This document shows positions 12,601 to 23,903 of a stretch of DNA of 64,000 nt, one piece after another. Each line of letters starts with the position of its first letter. The first letter of the stretch is position 1. The notes below the pieces were generated by a model. The model saw only the letters and a program-made list of their open reading frames with translations. It ran no database searches and was not told the DNA's origin. Origin of the DNA: Seminavis robusta (taxonomy: Eukaryota > Bacillariophyta > Bacillariophyceae > Naviculales > Naviculaceae). The stretch spans positions 1-64,000 of the forward strand of contig CAICTM010000326.1 of the NCBI GenBank assembly GCA_903772945.1, given 5' to 3'. The position numbers and the translations under genes are program-made.

Positions 12601-14188
12601 TGCATATGAAGTTGCAAACCCCAATAAGAACGAAGGCAACTACGAATACTGTACCAAGGAATGGTGTGTCCGTGATGAAAGGAAGTCCTTGTTCGTGTAT
12701 GGAGCAGGTGAAAGCTTCAGCAAGTTCAACAGGTGTGATCTTCCCTATGAGGGCTCTGTTGAACGATGCGTAGCAAATCCCCCAACATGGTTGCTTGACA
12801 TCTGCAGTGAGTGTGACAAGAGGTGCTTCTACGAAGGTTGTGCAGGTGGTGCTGAAGAAGCAAAGATTGCTCTTGATGTTGAGTTTGATCTGAATAATGA
12901 AAAGGGTTGCGGACAGGTAGTTATTGATGAAGATTTCGAGGAAAATGATGTGAGCGAGTGGGGCATGATTGACACTGCCCCCAGGTCCGGATCATTGTTC
13001 CTTGGCAGGTTCCGCAAGGACAGTCCATCAGTTAGCAAGGAATTTGACATTCCAGGATGGGCAAACTATGCCACAGTCGAGTTCTTGCTCTACGAAATTG
13101 ACGACTGGGCAGCTCACAACCGCAGAAACAACAGATTCTATGTCAAGATCGGAGACAGCAAGTTCCATTTGGACACATTCGAAGACGTGGAAAGTCAGTT
13201 CCAACCAGGTTCCATCAAATCTGGCTTTAAGAGTGGCATCCATTGGCAGAGACATGTCATTAGTGTTGACACCAGCATTGGTTACAGCATTCAGAACAAG
13301 GATCAGATCCACAAGGTCGTCATCAAGGTGCCAAATTGCTACTTTCAGCAAGGAAAGCTGCCAATCGAGTTCTCGGTTACCATGTCCGCTGGTGAAAGCC
13401 GCATCAGTGCTGGCGTGGATGATCTGAGAATCACTGCCAACCCAAGGAAGTGCAGTGACATGGATGGTCTTGACAAGTTGAAGCAGAAGCTGCAGCTTGA
13501 GGCATTTATGAAGAGAGCGGAAGCCGAAGAGAAGAGAGCCGAGGCAGAAAAGAAGCGAGCTGAGGCAGAGCAGAGGAAGATACTTGATCAGCAGAGAACG
13601 GTTAGAGGTAAAGCTTCTGTGGAAGAAGAGCGCGAAGAAGATGTCATTGCTTCCAGTGATGGCTCTTCACCAGTCGAGTGTCGTGTTGCCTTTGGCTATT
13701 ACAGTCCCAAGCTATCTAGAAGCTTCAAGGAATTGGGTTTCACTGATGGCCCAGCTACCTGGGGTTGGTCCAATGGTCCTTTTGCATCTTCGAACTATGC
13801 TTACTCATTTGACCTTTATCCCGAAGGTTCTGATGTTTCGATTGGAACCATGACAGTTGGATATGACGGCTCAGAGGCAGTTGTCACCGTTGATGCACGT
13901 GAACGCCTGTGGCTCAAGGAAGTTCAAGCTCACATTGGAGGCGCCCGTCTTCCCTTGAAGGAGGATGGAGCTGAAACTATTGATCCTGAGGACTATCCAG
14001 TTTCCAATCGCCGAATGGCTTTGAGTCGATCATTTGTGGTGACAGACTTTGAAGATGGTCCTATCTATGTGGTTGCTGAGGCAACTGTTTGTGGTGTTTT
14101 CTCTAACGGTGCTGCTGCCGAGAGTAACGATGCTGGACTTGGTGGTTTGGTTTCGTCTGTCCGCAACTTCTTCGGCAACTTGATGTAA
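6644..14188 (+). CDS. Giant multidomain adhesive-like protein with GDPH/vWD domain (C-terminal 2514 residues)
   Basis: The frame opens inside domain A of unit 3, so the first codon is not a true start. The real one is upstream of the window. Order by residue: end of domain A (1-125); domain B (125-240); PSxSPS repeats (241-600); domain B variant with a CxxC-rich insert (601-801); PTxSPTGGPT repeats (803-1105); domain B (1106-1289); PT repeats (1291-1406); domain A (1407-1552); a beta-sandwich-like domain (1606-1786); a vWD-type domain with GDPH at 1815-1818 and many Cys (1806-2083); a second copy of the beta-sandwich-like domain (2086-2271); an Arg/Glu/Ala coiled coil (2272-2336); and a last domain B (2344-2489). 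The two beta-sandwich copies share an LDTF motif and an xDDxR motif near their ends. GDPH/vWD-type domains occur in mucins and have been reported in diatom adhesive trail proteins. Secretion and adhesion are therefore a reasonable inference. The stop is TAA at 14186. Confidence 0.85.
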   Translation: MAPMTMIAYYKTKGSCDMGESDVGSFDLTCSSPDDGQFIDALITPSVDSVVIMKGGNGGVIYDGLKAGSTYTLDVGQRKGISHMEFCFRCDGPCQKSEPQPTGPNGMPGCNKCIRGSEDSSTDLALSPVSMDLYTGSNEGCGPKGEKTGTVFVNPSSDGKTATVTYQTVGNFVIQQTQLYIGGEEVPLVQPGDFDYSHEEGSLSPTTTTKSYVVELKSCDFYIAAVAKICGEFDTFAPTGSPSLSPSISPSGYPTESPSAPPSGYPSASPSSGPSASPSSGPSESPSKAPTSGPTTSPSASPSSGPSASPSSGPSSSPSASPSSGPSSSPSASPSSGPSASPSSGPSASPSASPSESPSESPSKGPTGGPTPSPSASPSGSPSGSPSSSPSGSPSSGPSESPSSSPSESPSSYPTDSPSAKPSAYPTNVPSASPTGGPTGGPTPVPSDGPTTSPSGSPSDEPTTSPSSSPSDGPTTSPSSAPSSSPTTSPSAAPSSGPSASPTGGPSGFPTESPSAPPSASPTGGPTGFPTNVPSASPSASPTGGPTTSPSDTPTTSPSDTPTTSPSSVPTTSPSVSPSGTPSISPSGSPTATPSLFPTTSEYECLDTWAYDSTSPRCYVGTSGDWAFSNGRYAASGCAACECPVCSAGAAPMPVGSGDDMCTCICPPGGDGTDLSASPVTMTLYLGSTASSESPDDCRPQGEEIGSLHIIPNGNGTVTVTYRTYHAFVIRKTHLYVGDEPFPVDGGGTLNEISTFPFNHDEGTHHTKLTSQSFLVDMASVMSGCDYYVAAAATVCGDFNTFSPTSAPSAFPTESPSASPSAYPTESPTGGPTPSPTGFPTNVPSSSPTESPTGGPTPSPTESPTGGPTPSPTESPTGGPTPSPTESPTGGPTPSPTGSPTGGPTPSPTGSPTGGPTPSPSDSPTGGPTGFPTNVPSSSPTESPTGGPTGSPTGGPTGSPTGGPTESPTGSPSGFPTDSPSASPSGYPTESPTGGPTPSPTGSPTGGPTPSPTDSPTGGPTGFPTNVPSSSPTESPTGGPTPSPTDSPTGGPTGSPTGGPTPSPTDSPTGGPTGGPTESPTSSPTGFPTDSPSSAPTGYPSSAPSLPCGQCAEGCYAVDQDALVCDETAYAWRGHTGHPLDGSCFQPRFNNWGWTSGPLSPGDYTMDIWAGAVGCVRDRGALVGTLNFSFDGLGATATFTFDTDSGYSMKETHLYVGDSEYPTFMGKETVSPGKYTAIHEGLDGAGTDSYTFTHVPTFTDTDGVEKVWVIAHAVSCTGGAYATEEHRCRCVCPTESPTAVPTATPTAFPTNTPSGSPTGAPTGGPTPSPTDGPTQSPTDSPTGGPTPSPTDSPTGGPTPSPTDSPTGGPTPSPTDSPTSSPTDPPTGGPTPSPTDFPTTSPTAAPTGCGAKSLPSGVSFGTYSGNPQCHSGGSSTPFGFDFGWKMDGCSAGTYYLDSALSGGEIKGACDIADKIKLTVECNSDKSATISWFGQGDSIMAIKVKGGNGGTLYDAGGNNGGRFIAGYNNGGNVAGISHIEICLNCQGSSCYEDVTEAPTEGPTSFPTNTPSSAPTEYPTNMPSSEPTAYEVSRKRVLEDEHALEDKYGEVCGKQMFFEDFDDEWGGAWGDIPSDASKSKFLHLVNDGENHKVEKTFSVPRDALLVTLEFMFYEIGRNEKSEGACINVTIGNTAVNLDTFGADDELEIVSSDLVDGISWSLTSISDNGDLGLAASKGADQMHKVKLAIPSKHFQEGIVDFGLEVQMNADDSDESIGLDDFRVVAFAQSCDTLQTQATLPMEQDALPGICSGRVATAWGDPHMTTFDGVRYNCQGEGEFTIMKTLGTNANAQPKFEVQGRFMSFDKRRITVTRGLAIRDEGTPTIQLNVPSRYDRQCPIEMFVGKHKRNLLEGTGTEDVVVKNIGKKVVVYYPKTGLQFVVKLTTSTKYGCYFSVKACLPDEFYREETIVGLLGSPDEDPTNEFMKSDGTAYEVANPNKNEGNYEYCTKEWCVRDERKSLFVYGAGESFSKFNRCDLPYEGSVERCVANPPTWLLDICSECDKRCFYEGCAGGAEEAKIALDVEFDLNNEKGCGQVVIDEDFEENDVSEWGMIDTAPRSGSLFLGRFRKDSPSVSKEFDIPGWANYATVEFLLYEIDDWAAHNRRNNRFYVKIGDSKFHLDTFEDVESQFQPGSIKSGFKSGIHWQRHVISVDTSIGYSIQNKDQIHKVVIKVPNCYFQQGKLPIEFSVTMSAGESRISAGVDDLRITANPRKCSDMDGLDKLKQKLQLEAFMKRAEAEEKRAEAEKKRAEAEQRKILDQQRTVRGKASVEEEREEDVIASSDGSSPVECRVAFGYYSPKLSRSFKELGFTDGPATWGWSNGPFASSNYAYSFDLYPEGSDVSIGTMTVGYDGSEAVVTVDARERLWLKEVQAHIGGARLPLKEDGAETIDPEDYPVSNRRMALSRSFVVTDFEDGPIYVVAEATVCGVFSNGAAAESNDAGLGGLVSSVRNFFGNLM

Positions 14189-14699
14189 GGTCGGTGCTTA
14201 GACAAGCAAACTTGTTTCTCCTTTTTTAAAGTTAAAAGGTTATAGATCAAAGGTGTTTGATGTTTCCATCTCTGGATATTTTGGATTTTAGCTTGCTTTG
14301 TCCGGTGGTGTGAACAGTAGTATCGGACACAATGCTATCAGCTGCTAAACATTCGTCAGCTTGTTACTAGCTAGTTGCAAGGGCATGTTCCTCTCCTTTG
14401 TATGGCTTTTTGGCTCAAGTAGGTTGTAAACATGTTAAATCCAAGCATTCGTTCGGCCAAACCCTTGGCATCCGAAACGGCCCTCAATTTCTCGCCCCTG
14501 ATCCCACAGAACCCAGTCCTGAATTTTGACTGTTCTTTGCAGAAGACTGGCCCTGGCTAGCTTCCGAAGATAATCTACCTACATGTACTCTAAACCCCCT
14601 TAGCTAGCTACTAGGTAGACAACAAGTCCAACAATGCTTAGCCAGCAGAGTGGCCAAAGCAGAGGATGCTCTGGTGCCGGCTCAGGGAACACCACCAAA
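14189..14699. other. 3' flank of adhesive-like gene
   Basis: This is the AT-rich 3' untranslated region and spacer. Several CTAGCTA motifs are present. I see no coding sequence or RNA gene. Confidence 0.5.
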
Positions 14700-15832
14700 C
14701 CATCAATAAAAATAAAGGACACCGGAGGTGTAATAGATATACCAGGCGAGCTAAATTAAAAGATGGGCCGGCATAGTAATATTGTTGAAGTTTGGCTGAA
14801 GGTAGTGTCATTAGATTTTTTCATCTGAGAAAGTAGCGTGGTAGCTTACGGGAGTTTAGAGGTGTGCAACATGAGACGTTAGATTTTTCTGTAGATTTTT
14901 CGGTCTGAGAAAGTGGCGTGGTAGCTTACGGGAGTTTAGATGTGTGCAACGTGAGACGTTAGTTTTTCCGTCTGAGAAAGAGGCGTGGTAGCTTACGGGA
15001 GTTTAGAGGTGTGCAACGTGAGGAAAATATGCAGGATCCGTTGCTATGACTAAGAGATTGTGTAAGAAATTTGGGGGCCCAAGAGGGGGCTAACGTTTTT
15101 AGAAAACTCTAACCCTAAGGATAAACAACCAACCAAAACCAAACCACCACCACCACAATAAAAGGACACCGGAGGTGTAAGAGATATACCAGGCGAGCTG
15201 AACAAAAAGATGGGCCGGCATAGTAATATTGTTGAAGTTTGGCTGAAGGTAGTGTCATTAGATTTTTCCGTCTGAGAAAGTGGCGTGGTAGCTTACGGGA
15301 GTTCAGAGGTGTGCAACATAAGACGTTAGATTTTTCCGTCTGAGAAAGAGGTGTGGTAGCTTACGGGAGTTTAGAGATGTGCAACGTGAGACGTTAGATT
15401 TTTCTGTCTGAGAAAGGGGTGTGGTAGCTTACGGGAGTTTAGAGGTGTGCAACATGAGACGTTAGTAGTTAACTTAGGAATTACAAAGTCCCTGGAGGGA
15501 TTAACATGAGACGTTAGATTTTTCCGTCCGGGAAAGTGGCATTAGATTTTTCCTTCTGAGAAAGTGGCGTGGTAGCTTATGGGAGTTTAGAGGTGTGCAA
15601 CGTGAGATGTTAGATTTCCGTCTGAGAAAGCGGCGTGGTAGCTTACGGGAGTTCAGAGTTGTGCAAATGAGAGGAAATATTCAGGATCCGTTGTATGATT
15701 TTAAAAGAGAATGTGTAAGAAATTTGGGGGCCCAAGAGGGGCTAATTTTTTAGAAAAACTCTAACCCTAAGGATATAAATCCAACCAAATCCAAAACCAA
15801 CAAACGAACCAAACAACCACCACCACAATAAA
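14700..15832 (+). repeat. Nested tandem repeat, about 65-bp units inside two larger duplicated blocks
   Basis: Two larger blocks start with aggacaccggaggtgtaa (about 14716 and 15162). Each carries the same leader (atgggccggcatagtaatat) and the same tail (aaatttgggggcccaagagg, then ctaaccctaaggata). Between leader and tail lie head-to-tail copies of a 60-70-bp element with the core tctgagaaag, then ggtagcttacgggagttta and gtgtgcaac. I count about three copies in the first block (near 14825, 14908, 14970) and five or more in the second (near 15270, 15338, 15409, 15557, 15622), plus degenerate pieces. There is no coding potential. The structure resembles a satellite or a decayed non-autonomous element rather than CRISPR, because the units are contiguous and diverged. 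Confidence 0.8.
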
Positions 15833-15913
15833 CGGGGTCAGAGATCACCGGAGTCTGCCCGGTATATAAAAGGGGGTCTCAGAGATCACCGTTGTCTGCC
15901 CGGTATAAATCAT
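15833..15913 (+). repeat. 40-bp direct duplication with TATA-like motifs
   Basis: Two adjacent copies share agagatcaccg, then tctgcccggtata. The first continues tataaaa and the second taaatc. The second TATA-like stretch (about 15903) lies roughly 190 bp before the start codon at 16095, so it could serve as promoter for that gene. This is position-based inference only. Confidence 0.5.
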
Positions 15914-16094
15914 CGAAGGTCCCAACGGTCCACCATCCCAAGATGAGCGGTAGAGTATTGCAGAGGATAGAATGAAGTGGTTGGATGCAATGGATGACAA
16001 CATACGAGTATCATAACGTTACTGAGACAGTTGTGCTTCACATAAAATCTTGTTGGTTTGATAGAAGACCTGTTGGCTTGGGCATCGTCCAACC

Positions 16095-18184
16095 ATGTCA
16101 TCAAGTGTGGTTTCAGCTGTGATGGTTCCCGCGGACGAATCAAGACCTTTGGAGGCTGTCCCCATCTCTGCAGATCCAACAGTGGATGACCTGGAAAACT
16201 TTGTAAAGAACCTACAAGAAGAGGGGACGATTGTCGAGGACGTCAGACAACGACTGTTTGTGAGGCCTGGATCGGATGGTGCTGGATCTGCTGGATTGTA
16301 TGCCTATGATGTTGTTATCGTTGGCACTAATGCTGAAGAAGCCACAATCCACAAGAATGTTCGTGCCAGTCGGTTGGCCATGGCATGCGGACTCTTTTCT
16401 CACAAGTTGCACGGCAATATACTATTGGTACGAGCATCGATTGCTTCCAGAGTGGATTTGCAGCTGGATCACGTCTTGGGTGCCTGCTGCATCAGCCCCG
16501 ATCTCAGATCAACCGTACAGCAACAATTGAAGAAACCTGTTCTCTCCTACTCCAATGTGCCAACATTGCTAGGAAATGCACTTCAGCAGAACTATCATGA
16601 CAAAGCTGTCCTCAGTAAGCTGGCGAACGTCATGATGTCCTTGGATGGTGATGATGACGGAGAGGACGACAATGATGAAGACTCCAGCGACTCAGATTGC
16701 TCACAGCAAAATGCTTCCACGGCACAGAACACAAACAATGGTATCAAACAACATTCTGCGACAGCCAGTCACGACAGCAGAGGCAGCAGAATAGAATGTG
16801 TCACCAAGGAACCCCTCTGCTTGCACTGTAGAAAACCAGCTGATACCCTTTGTCCTGATTGCAAGGCTTGCTATTTTTGTGACACTCCCGAGAGACGGTG
16901 CCGAAGAATAGGGTAAGTACGGGACGGATCCTCTGCAATACTGTCTCATCTTCTCATCCTACAGGAATCTTCACCAGATGGACACATGCCTGCCTTTGTC
17001 CAACTTGGAAATTCTATACGAATCGACGACGGGAACTTTCGACTTTTCCATTTCTAAGCACCTGGACACAACAATTGACAACTGCCGCCTTCCAATCCTC
17101 CGAGAAACCTTACGAAGACTTTCTGAACCAACATCTCCTCAACACTGGCGGCAGTGGCGACAACACATCGTCGTGGTGGTCAACAGAATTGTACGGATGG
17201 GCAGGAGGGACCAGTAGGAGTGCCGAAACAGTCAACATGTCCATTCGAAGAACCTACATGGAAGGCTTTGCTCCCCTCTTAGAGATACCACCGCAGCGGC
17301 GAGTGGAAGAGGAAGACCTACAAAGAGCCAACGCAAGCATGGCACAGAAAATCACTCGCAATGCGGTGGGCTTATTGCAATTATCATCCTGGGAACAGTA
17401 TTATATCTTGCGACACATTCCAGCTTCCAGTCCAGTCGCTTTGCTGTGCACATTTCCTCTAACTCTGTACTACGCAATCACCCAATGGGGGGAAGTGCCC
17501 TGTACAGTGGCCCGCATGCTGCAGCGACCATTGCGACTCCACATTGTGGGTGTGGAGAAGGAGGCCAACTTTCTCGATTTGTTTCAAGAAGTGGGGTATC
17601 TTCTGCCAGAAGACTTGAAGGTATGCGGAAGGAACGAAAGTGGAGCATTTGTACCTGCTTACTACATGATGCTAAGTTTCCTCTCACACACACATCATGA
17701 ATTTTTCGTGTATTTGATTCAATTCTTTTAGGTGGAAATGACATTCATTGTACGTGAAGATATGCTCCCTTCAGGCACTCAAGAAGCTAACAAGCAAGGA
17801 CATCATCACATCTTCACAATCCACCTTTGCAGCAACGTATCCATGTCGGTTGTCAGTGGCACGTATGGTGATTCCTTGGACCCAAACTTTGACTGTGGTG
17901 GACCACCGGATATGATCATTGGTTTGAATGCTGGTTTGTATGCGTATGAATCTTGGAGAAGCGTTGTGACCTATCTGTATCACAACCCAGGTGTCATTGG
18001 CGTCTTCTCTGACTACAACGAGTACAGTGGGTTGAATTGTGCTGGCCTTGGAGGCCAAGCCAGCCGCGAGAGTCTCTGTGTCAACCCATTTCGGCAGCCT
18101 CGAGCCATGCCTGTGTATAGTATGAATCTTCCTCAGTTCAGCAATGGCTTTCTGTACGTAATGAATGCCCAGGAGCTGGAGTAG
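16095..18184 (+). CDS. MYND-type zinc finger protein with MSS51-like C-terminal domain
   Basis: Three exons: 16095-16912, 16978-17620 and 17732-18184, giving 637 residues. Introns are GTAAGT...CACCAG and GTATGC...TTTTAG. Using the acceptor at 16977 rather than the one at 16964 keeps the frame open and completes the zinc-binding pattern. Residues 242-280 contain a CxxC-x7-CxxC-xx-CxxC series followed by HxxxC (H276, C280), a MYND-like finger. An acidic, Ser-rich linker precedes it (about 185-205). The C-terminal third has HIVGVEKEANFLDLFQEVG, then PDMIIGLNAGLYAYESW, then GVFSDYNEYS and NPFRQP. These are hallmarks of the MSS51 C-terminal domain found in many MYND proteins. In yeast, Mss51 regulates COX1 translation. 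Here only the domain is supported, not that role. Confidence 0.85.
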
Positions 18185-19351
18185 TGCTTCACTTTGGCTG
18201 CTTGAGATGCTAGCAACGCTCGAAACTGAACATCAGGTAGTGTGGGTTCCCGAATGGATGCTTCTGCTGTCCCCAATAAGCGTACTCTGAGCCTGCTCCG
18301 TCCCGCTCTCGTTGTCCCGTCCGATAAGGAAGCAATCGTTGCCGGTTTAAAAGCCTTTTCTTCTCTGGCAGCCATTAGACATGGGGGTTGTATCAGCCAA
18401 ATTTGGCTAACTAGCTAGCTATGCAAGAGATGCATCATGATACTACTAGTACGGTTTTGTTAGCAAGCAAGCGCTTTCGTGGCGGCCAGGGACTCTTTCC
18501 AAAGACGTGTCAGGTTGGAGATTGGGAGGGCCTTTCCTCTGACCTTTCCTGCTGTGGAGATCCCCCCGGTAGCCACCATCTTTTGACTCTCTTTGCTTGC
18601 TTCTTCAGCCACCAAGAAGCTACAGCCGTACCGTATATGATGATCTAGCTGCCTAGCTACTGTAGCCAGAGAAGACGGTAGCTGGTACCTGTTACAGTAG
18701 CTAGCCAGCGTCTTCGTCGCTAGACCATGCAGCGGGGACAAAAAGTAGGTATCTTGGGTTTACAACCTCAACAAGACCAACGTCCAGCTAACTCTACCGG
18801 TAGCTATGCATACCGGTAGCTAGCTAGGTCCTGGTCGGGAAACAGTCCGTTGAGAGATTTGTGAGAGGGGACGCTTCCAGGCCCGTTAACGGTCCACCCA
18901 GGATTCGTAAGCAGCCAGAACGACCAATTGCATTCCGACAAATTTCGGGCTCGACGCAGGCAGCACGGCGTCAAACCCATTCACCGAGTTGGAAGAGACC
19001 CTGCAACCTCTGCAACGTGACAACCAGTTTGCCATCAAAGGTTGTCACTGGCCTTGTATTAGCCAGCTATCTTCAATTAGCTGAGCTAGCTACTAGCAAT
19101 CTATCCAACAAAGCCGAGCCGCTAAAGAAGGAGTCATTTCATTTCATCTCTCACGATACGATTCATCATTCGACGCCAGAGTAGCTTCTATTCTATTCAG
19201 GCTTTCTGAATTGTTCTGTCTATCTGCGATCACCTATTACTGCTCACGCTACCTACTACCGTACCAGTAGCTAGCTATACCCACGAAACAATCCAAGCAC
19301 GAAAGATCGACGAACGAAACGAAACAACGCTACTCTGTTTGTTAGTTGACC
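18185..19351. other. Spacer, nothing coding seen
   Basis: Intergenic sequence with several TACCGGTA and CTAGCTAG palindromes near 18650-18835 and 19250-19275. The short open frames lack coding character. It contains the upstream region of the ORMDL gene. Confidence 0.5.
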
Positions 19352-20137
19352 ATGGCTCAAGGCAATCTCCCTCAACCTTGTAGTACCAGCACAATGACTA
19401 TAACACGCGACAACAATGGCGAAATTCGGCTTCGAACGGTCAAGCGCTCCAAGACTCCTCCTCCATCGGAACAGTTGATGCTTCCGCAGACACCTCCACG
19501 AATGTCTCACGGAGGAGAGAACAGCACTATCTCTTCTCCTCGCCCCAATCGAGCCCGCGTCAATTCTCGAGAATACATTCACTCGTACGACGGAATCTAT
19601 GCCGATGGGGATGACATGGCGGGCTTTGATATTCAGCGCAATGCCGGTAGTTGGTGGGAAAATCAGCAGCGGCACATGTTCTTGGCGTATGTGATTGTGC
19701 TTTTCTTTGTGGGGCTTTCCGTGGAAATGATCGTGTCGGGATTGGTGGAGGATATTTCCGTTCGAAAGGCATCCATGACGGTCACCAATCTCATTCACTT
19801 CTCCGTGACGCTCATCTATTTGCACTGGATGAAAGGAGGCACTCACGAAGATCAGGGAGATTTGGATCATTTGACGTTGTGGGAACAGATTGAAGCCACA
19901 CCCAATACGGGAGGGCTACGATTGGCTCTGAGGATTGTTCCCACTGTACTCTGTTACATGGCTTGTTTGTGGGCAGGATTCACAGATGGTCCACGTCTTT
20001 GTATCATCAATTTGATTATTTGGTATTTGACGCTGCTAGGGAAGATGCCCTGGATGAATGGTGTTCGAATCTTTGGAATCAATTCTCATATTACTGATGG
20101 AGAACGCAAGGTAGAAGAACATGCCAGGTCCAGCTAA
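19352..20137 (+). CDS. ORMDL/Orm-family regulator of sphingolipid synthesis
   Basis: Single exon, 261 residues from the ATG at 19352 (context accATGgct). Residues about 105-250 match the ORMDL family: a TVTNLIHFSVTLIYLHWMKG segment, then LTLWEQIEATPNTGG, then the terminal KMPWMNGVRIFGIN. There are about four hydrophobic segments. ORMDL proteins sit in the ER membrane and restrain serine palmitoyltransferase. The family is usually about 150-220 residues. The extra length is a hydrophilic N-terminal tail of roughly 100 residues rich in Ser, Thr, Pro and Arg (several SP/TP sites). Yeast Orm1/2 are controlled by phosphorylation of a Ser-rich N-terminus, so a similar mode is plausible here but not shown. 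Confidence 0.93.
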   Translation: MAQGNLPQPCSTSTMTITRDNNGEIRLRTVKRSKTPPPSEQLMLPQTPPRMSHGGENSTISSPRPNRARVNSREYIHSYDGIYADGDDMAGFDIQRNAGSWWENQQRHMFLAYVIVLFFVGLSVEMIVSGLVEDISVRKASMTVTNLIHFSVTLIYLHWMKGGTHEDQGDLDHLTLWEQIEATPNTGGLRLALRIVPTVLCYMACLWAGFTDGPRLCIINLIIWYLTLLGKMPWMNGVRIFGINSHITDGERKVEEHARSS

Positions 20138-21564
20138 GGGACGGGCAAGCACTGAATGGAATGGAATCAATCCATGCAGCTTTCTCTTTTTTCTTCTTCT
20201 CAAAACAACAAACAACAACTGTCAGAAAGACCCTCGACTCGGAACCAGCGATCTACCGTACTACAGGAATCGAATTGAATCATTTACATTACCACGCCCG
20301 GCCCCGGGCATCAATGCCGACGCGTGTTGTCGTTGGATTGGTGCTCTATACGATTTTCAAGAAAAACAAGAACAAAAAACGACACTTTTACTTGAATAGA
20401 AGTTCAGGTGGAAAAAGAGACGCGGAATATGTCTCGAGTAATACACCAACAGGACAGGTCGAGTTTTAGCATGGCTCGATATAAATATATATTATATTAC
20501 ATGTACTAGACAGACAGACAACATGCATGTGTATGTACGTTTTAAAATAGAAGCAACCTTCAGAGTACCGTACCGCTGAGGAATGCAGTGGCAAGTTGCC
20601 GCCCTCTAGAATTTGCATTGCCGCAGCCACCGCAGCCCGGAGACACTGTCACGGGCTAGGTTGGCAAAGACCTACCGGATGCATCTATCTGTGTCAGGCC
20701 TGCGGGGCATCTACCCAAGGACCCCAAGTGTACCCTCCATTCCATCAGCACCAGCGCAACCAGTGTCCTACTGCTACTATGATAACTGCTGCTAGGCCGA
20801 CATATAAATACTGGTACCGGTACGGTAGCTATATTGATTACATTTAATTTTCTCACCGCCATTTTTCGCCTTGACCGAGAACACTCAGTTCGATTTGATT
20901 CTGATGCCGGCCATGGTTCCCAGCCAACCAACCCTATGAACGAAGACCTCGCTTGTCTGCTCATACCATAGTCTACTACCCTGGACCGCCTCCAGCACAG
21001 GCAACCAAAATTAACTCCACCACTACTAGCTAGCTAGCTAGGCAGTCGACTCGGAATGTTTCATTGTTGCTCGGATACAAACCTGGCCAGCGGTAGGAAA
21101 AACGAATGGATATTGGGGGCGGGATGATCTGGCCCAGAGCAGAAAGTAAGTGAACTTTGACTAATGCCAAACGCAACGACAGTGGCCTCCCACTTCTACA
21201 GTGGACGAAACTCAGTATATTATTTGAGACAAGACGAGGCTCTACTACAATGAACAATCTTTCCAACTACGACCTAAAGCAGACTCGGCAGGACCACCGA
21301 ACCGAGAGAAGCCATTTTTCTTGCCTTGTCCTGACTACTTCCGACTAATGATATGCTTGTTGGATCGACAAAATAATCACAAAGAAATAGATGACAATAG
21401 AGAGGAACAGAGAGAAAGAAAAATACTACCACGGTCTATGATGGTCTCATACAGCTCTTCCATAATATTTTCCAAGAAAGGAAACGTTGTTTTTCATGTC
21501 GGATATAAGTAAGAAACCTCGCAGATACAATACAGTCCACTGAATGAATCCATCCATCCATAAT
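20138..21564. other. Spacer between ORMDL and ADF genes
   Basis: It contains the 3' flanks of both converging genes, GT- and TA-rich stretches (20470-20540), TACCGGTAC and CTAGCTAG motifs (20810-20835, 21027-21043), and no convincing gene. Frames up to about 100 codons are present but have no recognisable protein character. Confidence 0.5.
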
Positions 21565-22368
21565 CTAAGAAAACTTCTGGCAGACAGGCAAGATGGAGGA
21601 TTCAAAGTCAAGTTCTGAGTGGTCAGTGGCATTGATGTGGATTCCTACGCCATTGAGAGCAGTCTTGACGGCCTCTTTGGACCCACTGTAAAGCATCTTC
21701 GGCTTGATTTTGGCATTGTCGGGGTTCCAGGTGATTAGCACCAGCTTGGATGTGTCGCGTCCATCCGTTGTTTTGAACTCTACATCGACGAGTCCGTAGC
21801 GGGGTTCCGATTCTGGGAGCTCACCGCAAAAGTCCTCGTATGTCTTGGACCGTTCCCCCTTTTTCTCAATGACAATCGTTTTCTGGTCTTCAATCTTGTA
21901 GATGTAGAATCGAAGCTTTTCGCCTTTGCCTAGCTTGAAATCTTGAAAGGTCGTGGCGACCTCATCTGATGCTGTTACTCCGGTTGACTGTCAGTCAAAT
22001 CATGTCGATGAAAAGACAGAAACACCACGCGTGAAATCCACGCCAACAGTTTTCGTTGCGCCACAACCGACCAAACAAAAATAAAATAAAATAAAAAAGG
22101 GACGAAATAAGACGTCTGAGATTAGAGACGGCAAACAAACAACAGGATCCAAACAGAGAGCATGCATTCAACCACGCAGCCTTGACGGGCCCCCAATTTC
22201 AAACGGCACCAACAACACGGTCGACTCGGAATATCATTTTGTCGTCCGTCTCTCAAAACACTCCACCGACCGCAAACAGGGCAACCACCGCCTAGCTAGC
22301 TACTAGCCACACAGCACCCGACCATGCTACACAACGCTTCTCGACTCGACTCGACTCTTACATACCAT
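21565..22368 (-). CDS. ADF/cofilin, actin-depolymerising factor
   Basis: Two exons on the minus strand: 22366-22368 (the ATG alone) and 21565-21987, giving 141 residues. The 378-bp intron begins GTATGT immediately after the ATG and ends GACTGACAG. Exon 2 reads STGVTASDEVATTFQDFK... and ends LPVCQKFS, stop TAG. It contains the family landmarks: a phosphorylatable Ser at position 2, KLRFYIYKIED, PRYGLVDVEF, LVLITWNPDNAKIKPKMLY (actin-binding helix region) and ATDHSELDFES. The length is typical of single-domain ADF. It would sever and depolymerise F-actin, relevant to raphe-driven gliding and cytokinesis in pennate diatoms (inference). Because exon 1 is three coding bases, simple ORF searches miss it. 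Confidence 0.93.
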
Positions 22369-22810
22369 GATGAATAGTTGATTTGAGTTTGTGCGCAACA
22401 AAGATGCTACAACTGATATGAAAATGCGAAGTGTGAAGGCAGGTGTCTTGGAGGAGCTGAGCACAGCTTTCGTGGTGTCGCTTTGCCTCTTTGGATCCGA
22501 GTGATGCTGCGTAGACTTCTACGCAAGATTTCAAACCCAAGATCCAATGGTGGGGCAGGCGATTTTCCGAACCCCGCCGAACTGGCCATGCTTCTCAAGG
22601 AGATGACCTTTTTCAGCAATGACCGTGGCTCTGCATCACCGCTTTTACCGTATCACCACCATCTAGCTAGACTACTAGCTTCAGCAGGTAGCTGTGATAC
22701 GTCCACATCATGAAGTCAACCCTATCGTCGTACGGGTTTGCACAAAAGAGGATATTGAACACTTCTGAGACAGGGCTGGGCGGATTGCTGAGCTCCCTTG
22801 CAAACTAGCT
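22369..22810. other. Upstream region of ADF gene
   Basis: Holds the 5' flank of the ADF gene. I see no second gene. Confidence 0.5.
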
Positions 22811-23903
22811 ACTTTTAGCTTATTGTTCTTCCGTGCCATCGCATGTTTACATGTACATCGTTCTGCACTTCAGCCTCCGTTCGCAGGGGCCAACAAGCAG
22901 CTCTACTGTCATGCCATATGGCACTTTTATCCCATGATTACAGGTAGATAACATCAAGAGTCCAGCTAGTAGGCTAGAGAGGAAATCAAAAGGATAGAGC
23001 CAAGTGGGGATAGAGAGGGTGTTGGAGCTCAGCAGAAATAAACGGCAAAGGGGCAACACAAAGGCGGTAACAAATACATTGGTATAGAAAAGTACATGTT
23101 GTAACGACTAGAGCTGCAAAAGAATACACCAACTGAGACTTGAACTTCACATGACTCAAGAAAACATTTAACTTATTCTTTTGTGTCATCCCACATCTAC
23201 ATGGTACTGCACATCGGCCTTGGTTCGCAGGGGCCAGCAAGTAGCTCTACTGCCATGCACTATGGCACACTGTTCCATGCATTGATATGGTAGATAACAT
23301 CAAGAGTCCAGCTTGGGCTACAGGGGAAAACAATATGATGGGGATAGAGAGGGTCTAGGGGCTCGGTGGAAACGGAAGTCAAAAAGTGAGCACAAAGCCC
23401 AAAACAAAGACTTTGCTGTTCAAACGTTCATGTTGTACCAACTAAAACTGCAAAAGAATACACCAACTGAGAATTGAACTGCACAGGACTCACTAGCTAG
23501 CCAGGAACAAGGTAGACATAGAATCCCCTTTTGACTTTTAGCATATTCTTACTGTGTCATCCCATTGTCTACGTGGTACTGCACATAGGCCTCTGGTCGC
23601 GGGGGGCAGAAAGCACCTCTACTGTCAGGCCCTATGGCACATTATCGCTGCACTACGGGTAGATAACATCAAGAGTCCAGCTTAGGCTACAGGGGAAAAC
23701 CATATGATGGGGATAGAGAGGGTGGGGGAGCTCGGCGGAAACGAATGTCAAAAAGTGAGCACAAAGCCCACAACCAATACTTTGCCATTCAAAAGTACTT
23801 GTTGTAACAGCTAAAACTGCAAAAGGATACACCAACCGAGAATTGAACTCGGGTACTTTGCCATTCAAAAGTACTTGTTGTAACAGCTAAAACTGCAAAA
23901 GGA
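22811..23903 (-). repeat. Tandem array of about 340-370-bp units, each bearing a tRNA-Val 3' end
   Basis: Three diverged units, recognisable by their shared ttcgcaggggcc-like core at about 22880, 23226 and 23588 and by taggtagataacatcaagag-like text (near 22944, 23288, 23656). Each ends, on the plus strand, with gcaaaaggatacaccaac followed by gagaattgaact-like sequence. This is the complement of the T-arm and acceptor 3' strand of the neighbouring tRNA-Val. Fragments lie near 23119-23147, 23451-23480 and 23821-23853. In addition, a 76-bp direct duplication (23778-23853 and 23854-23929) copies the tRNA 3' end plus its flank. The array looks like repeated duplication of a tRNA 3' half with its downstream flank. 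Confidence 0.75.

Noticed and set aside
15100-15775. Telomere-like CTAACCCTAA text
   Set aside because: Single occurrences inside each larger duplicated block, not a tandem telomeric array.
14700-15832. CRISPR-like direct repeats
   Set aside because: Units are contiguous and diverged without unique spacers, in a eukaryotic nuclear context.
16898-16977. Use of acceptor CTACAG at 16964 for intron 1 of the MYND gene
   Set aside because: It puts exon 2 in a frame that stops at 17217; the acceptor at 16977 keeps the frame and completes the HxxxC of the finger.
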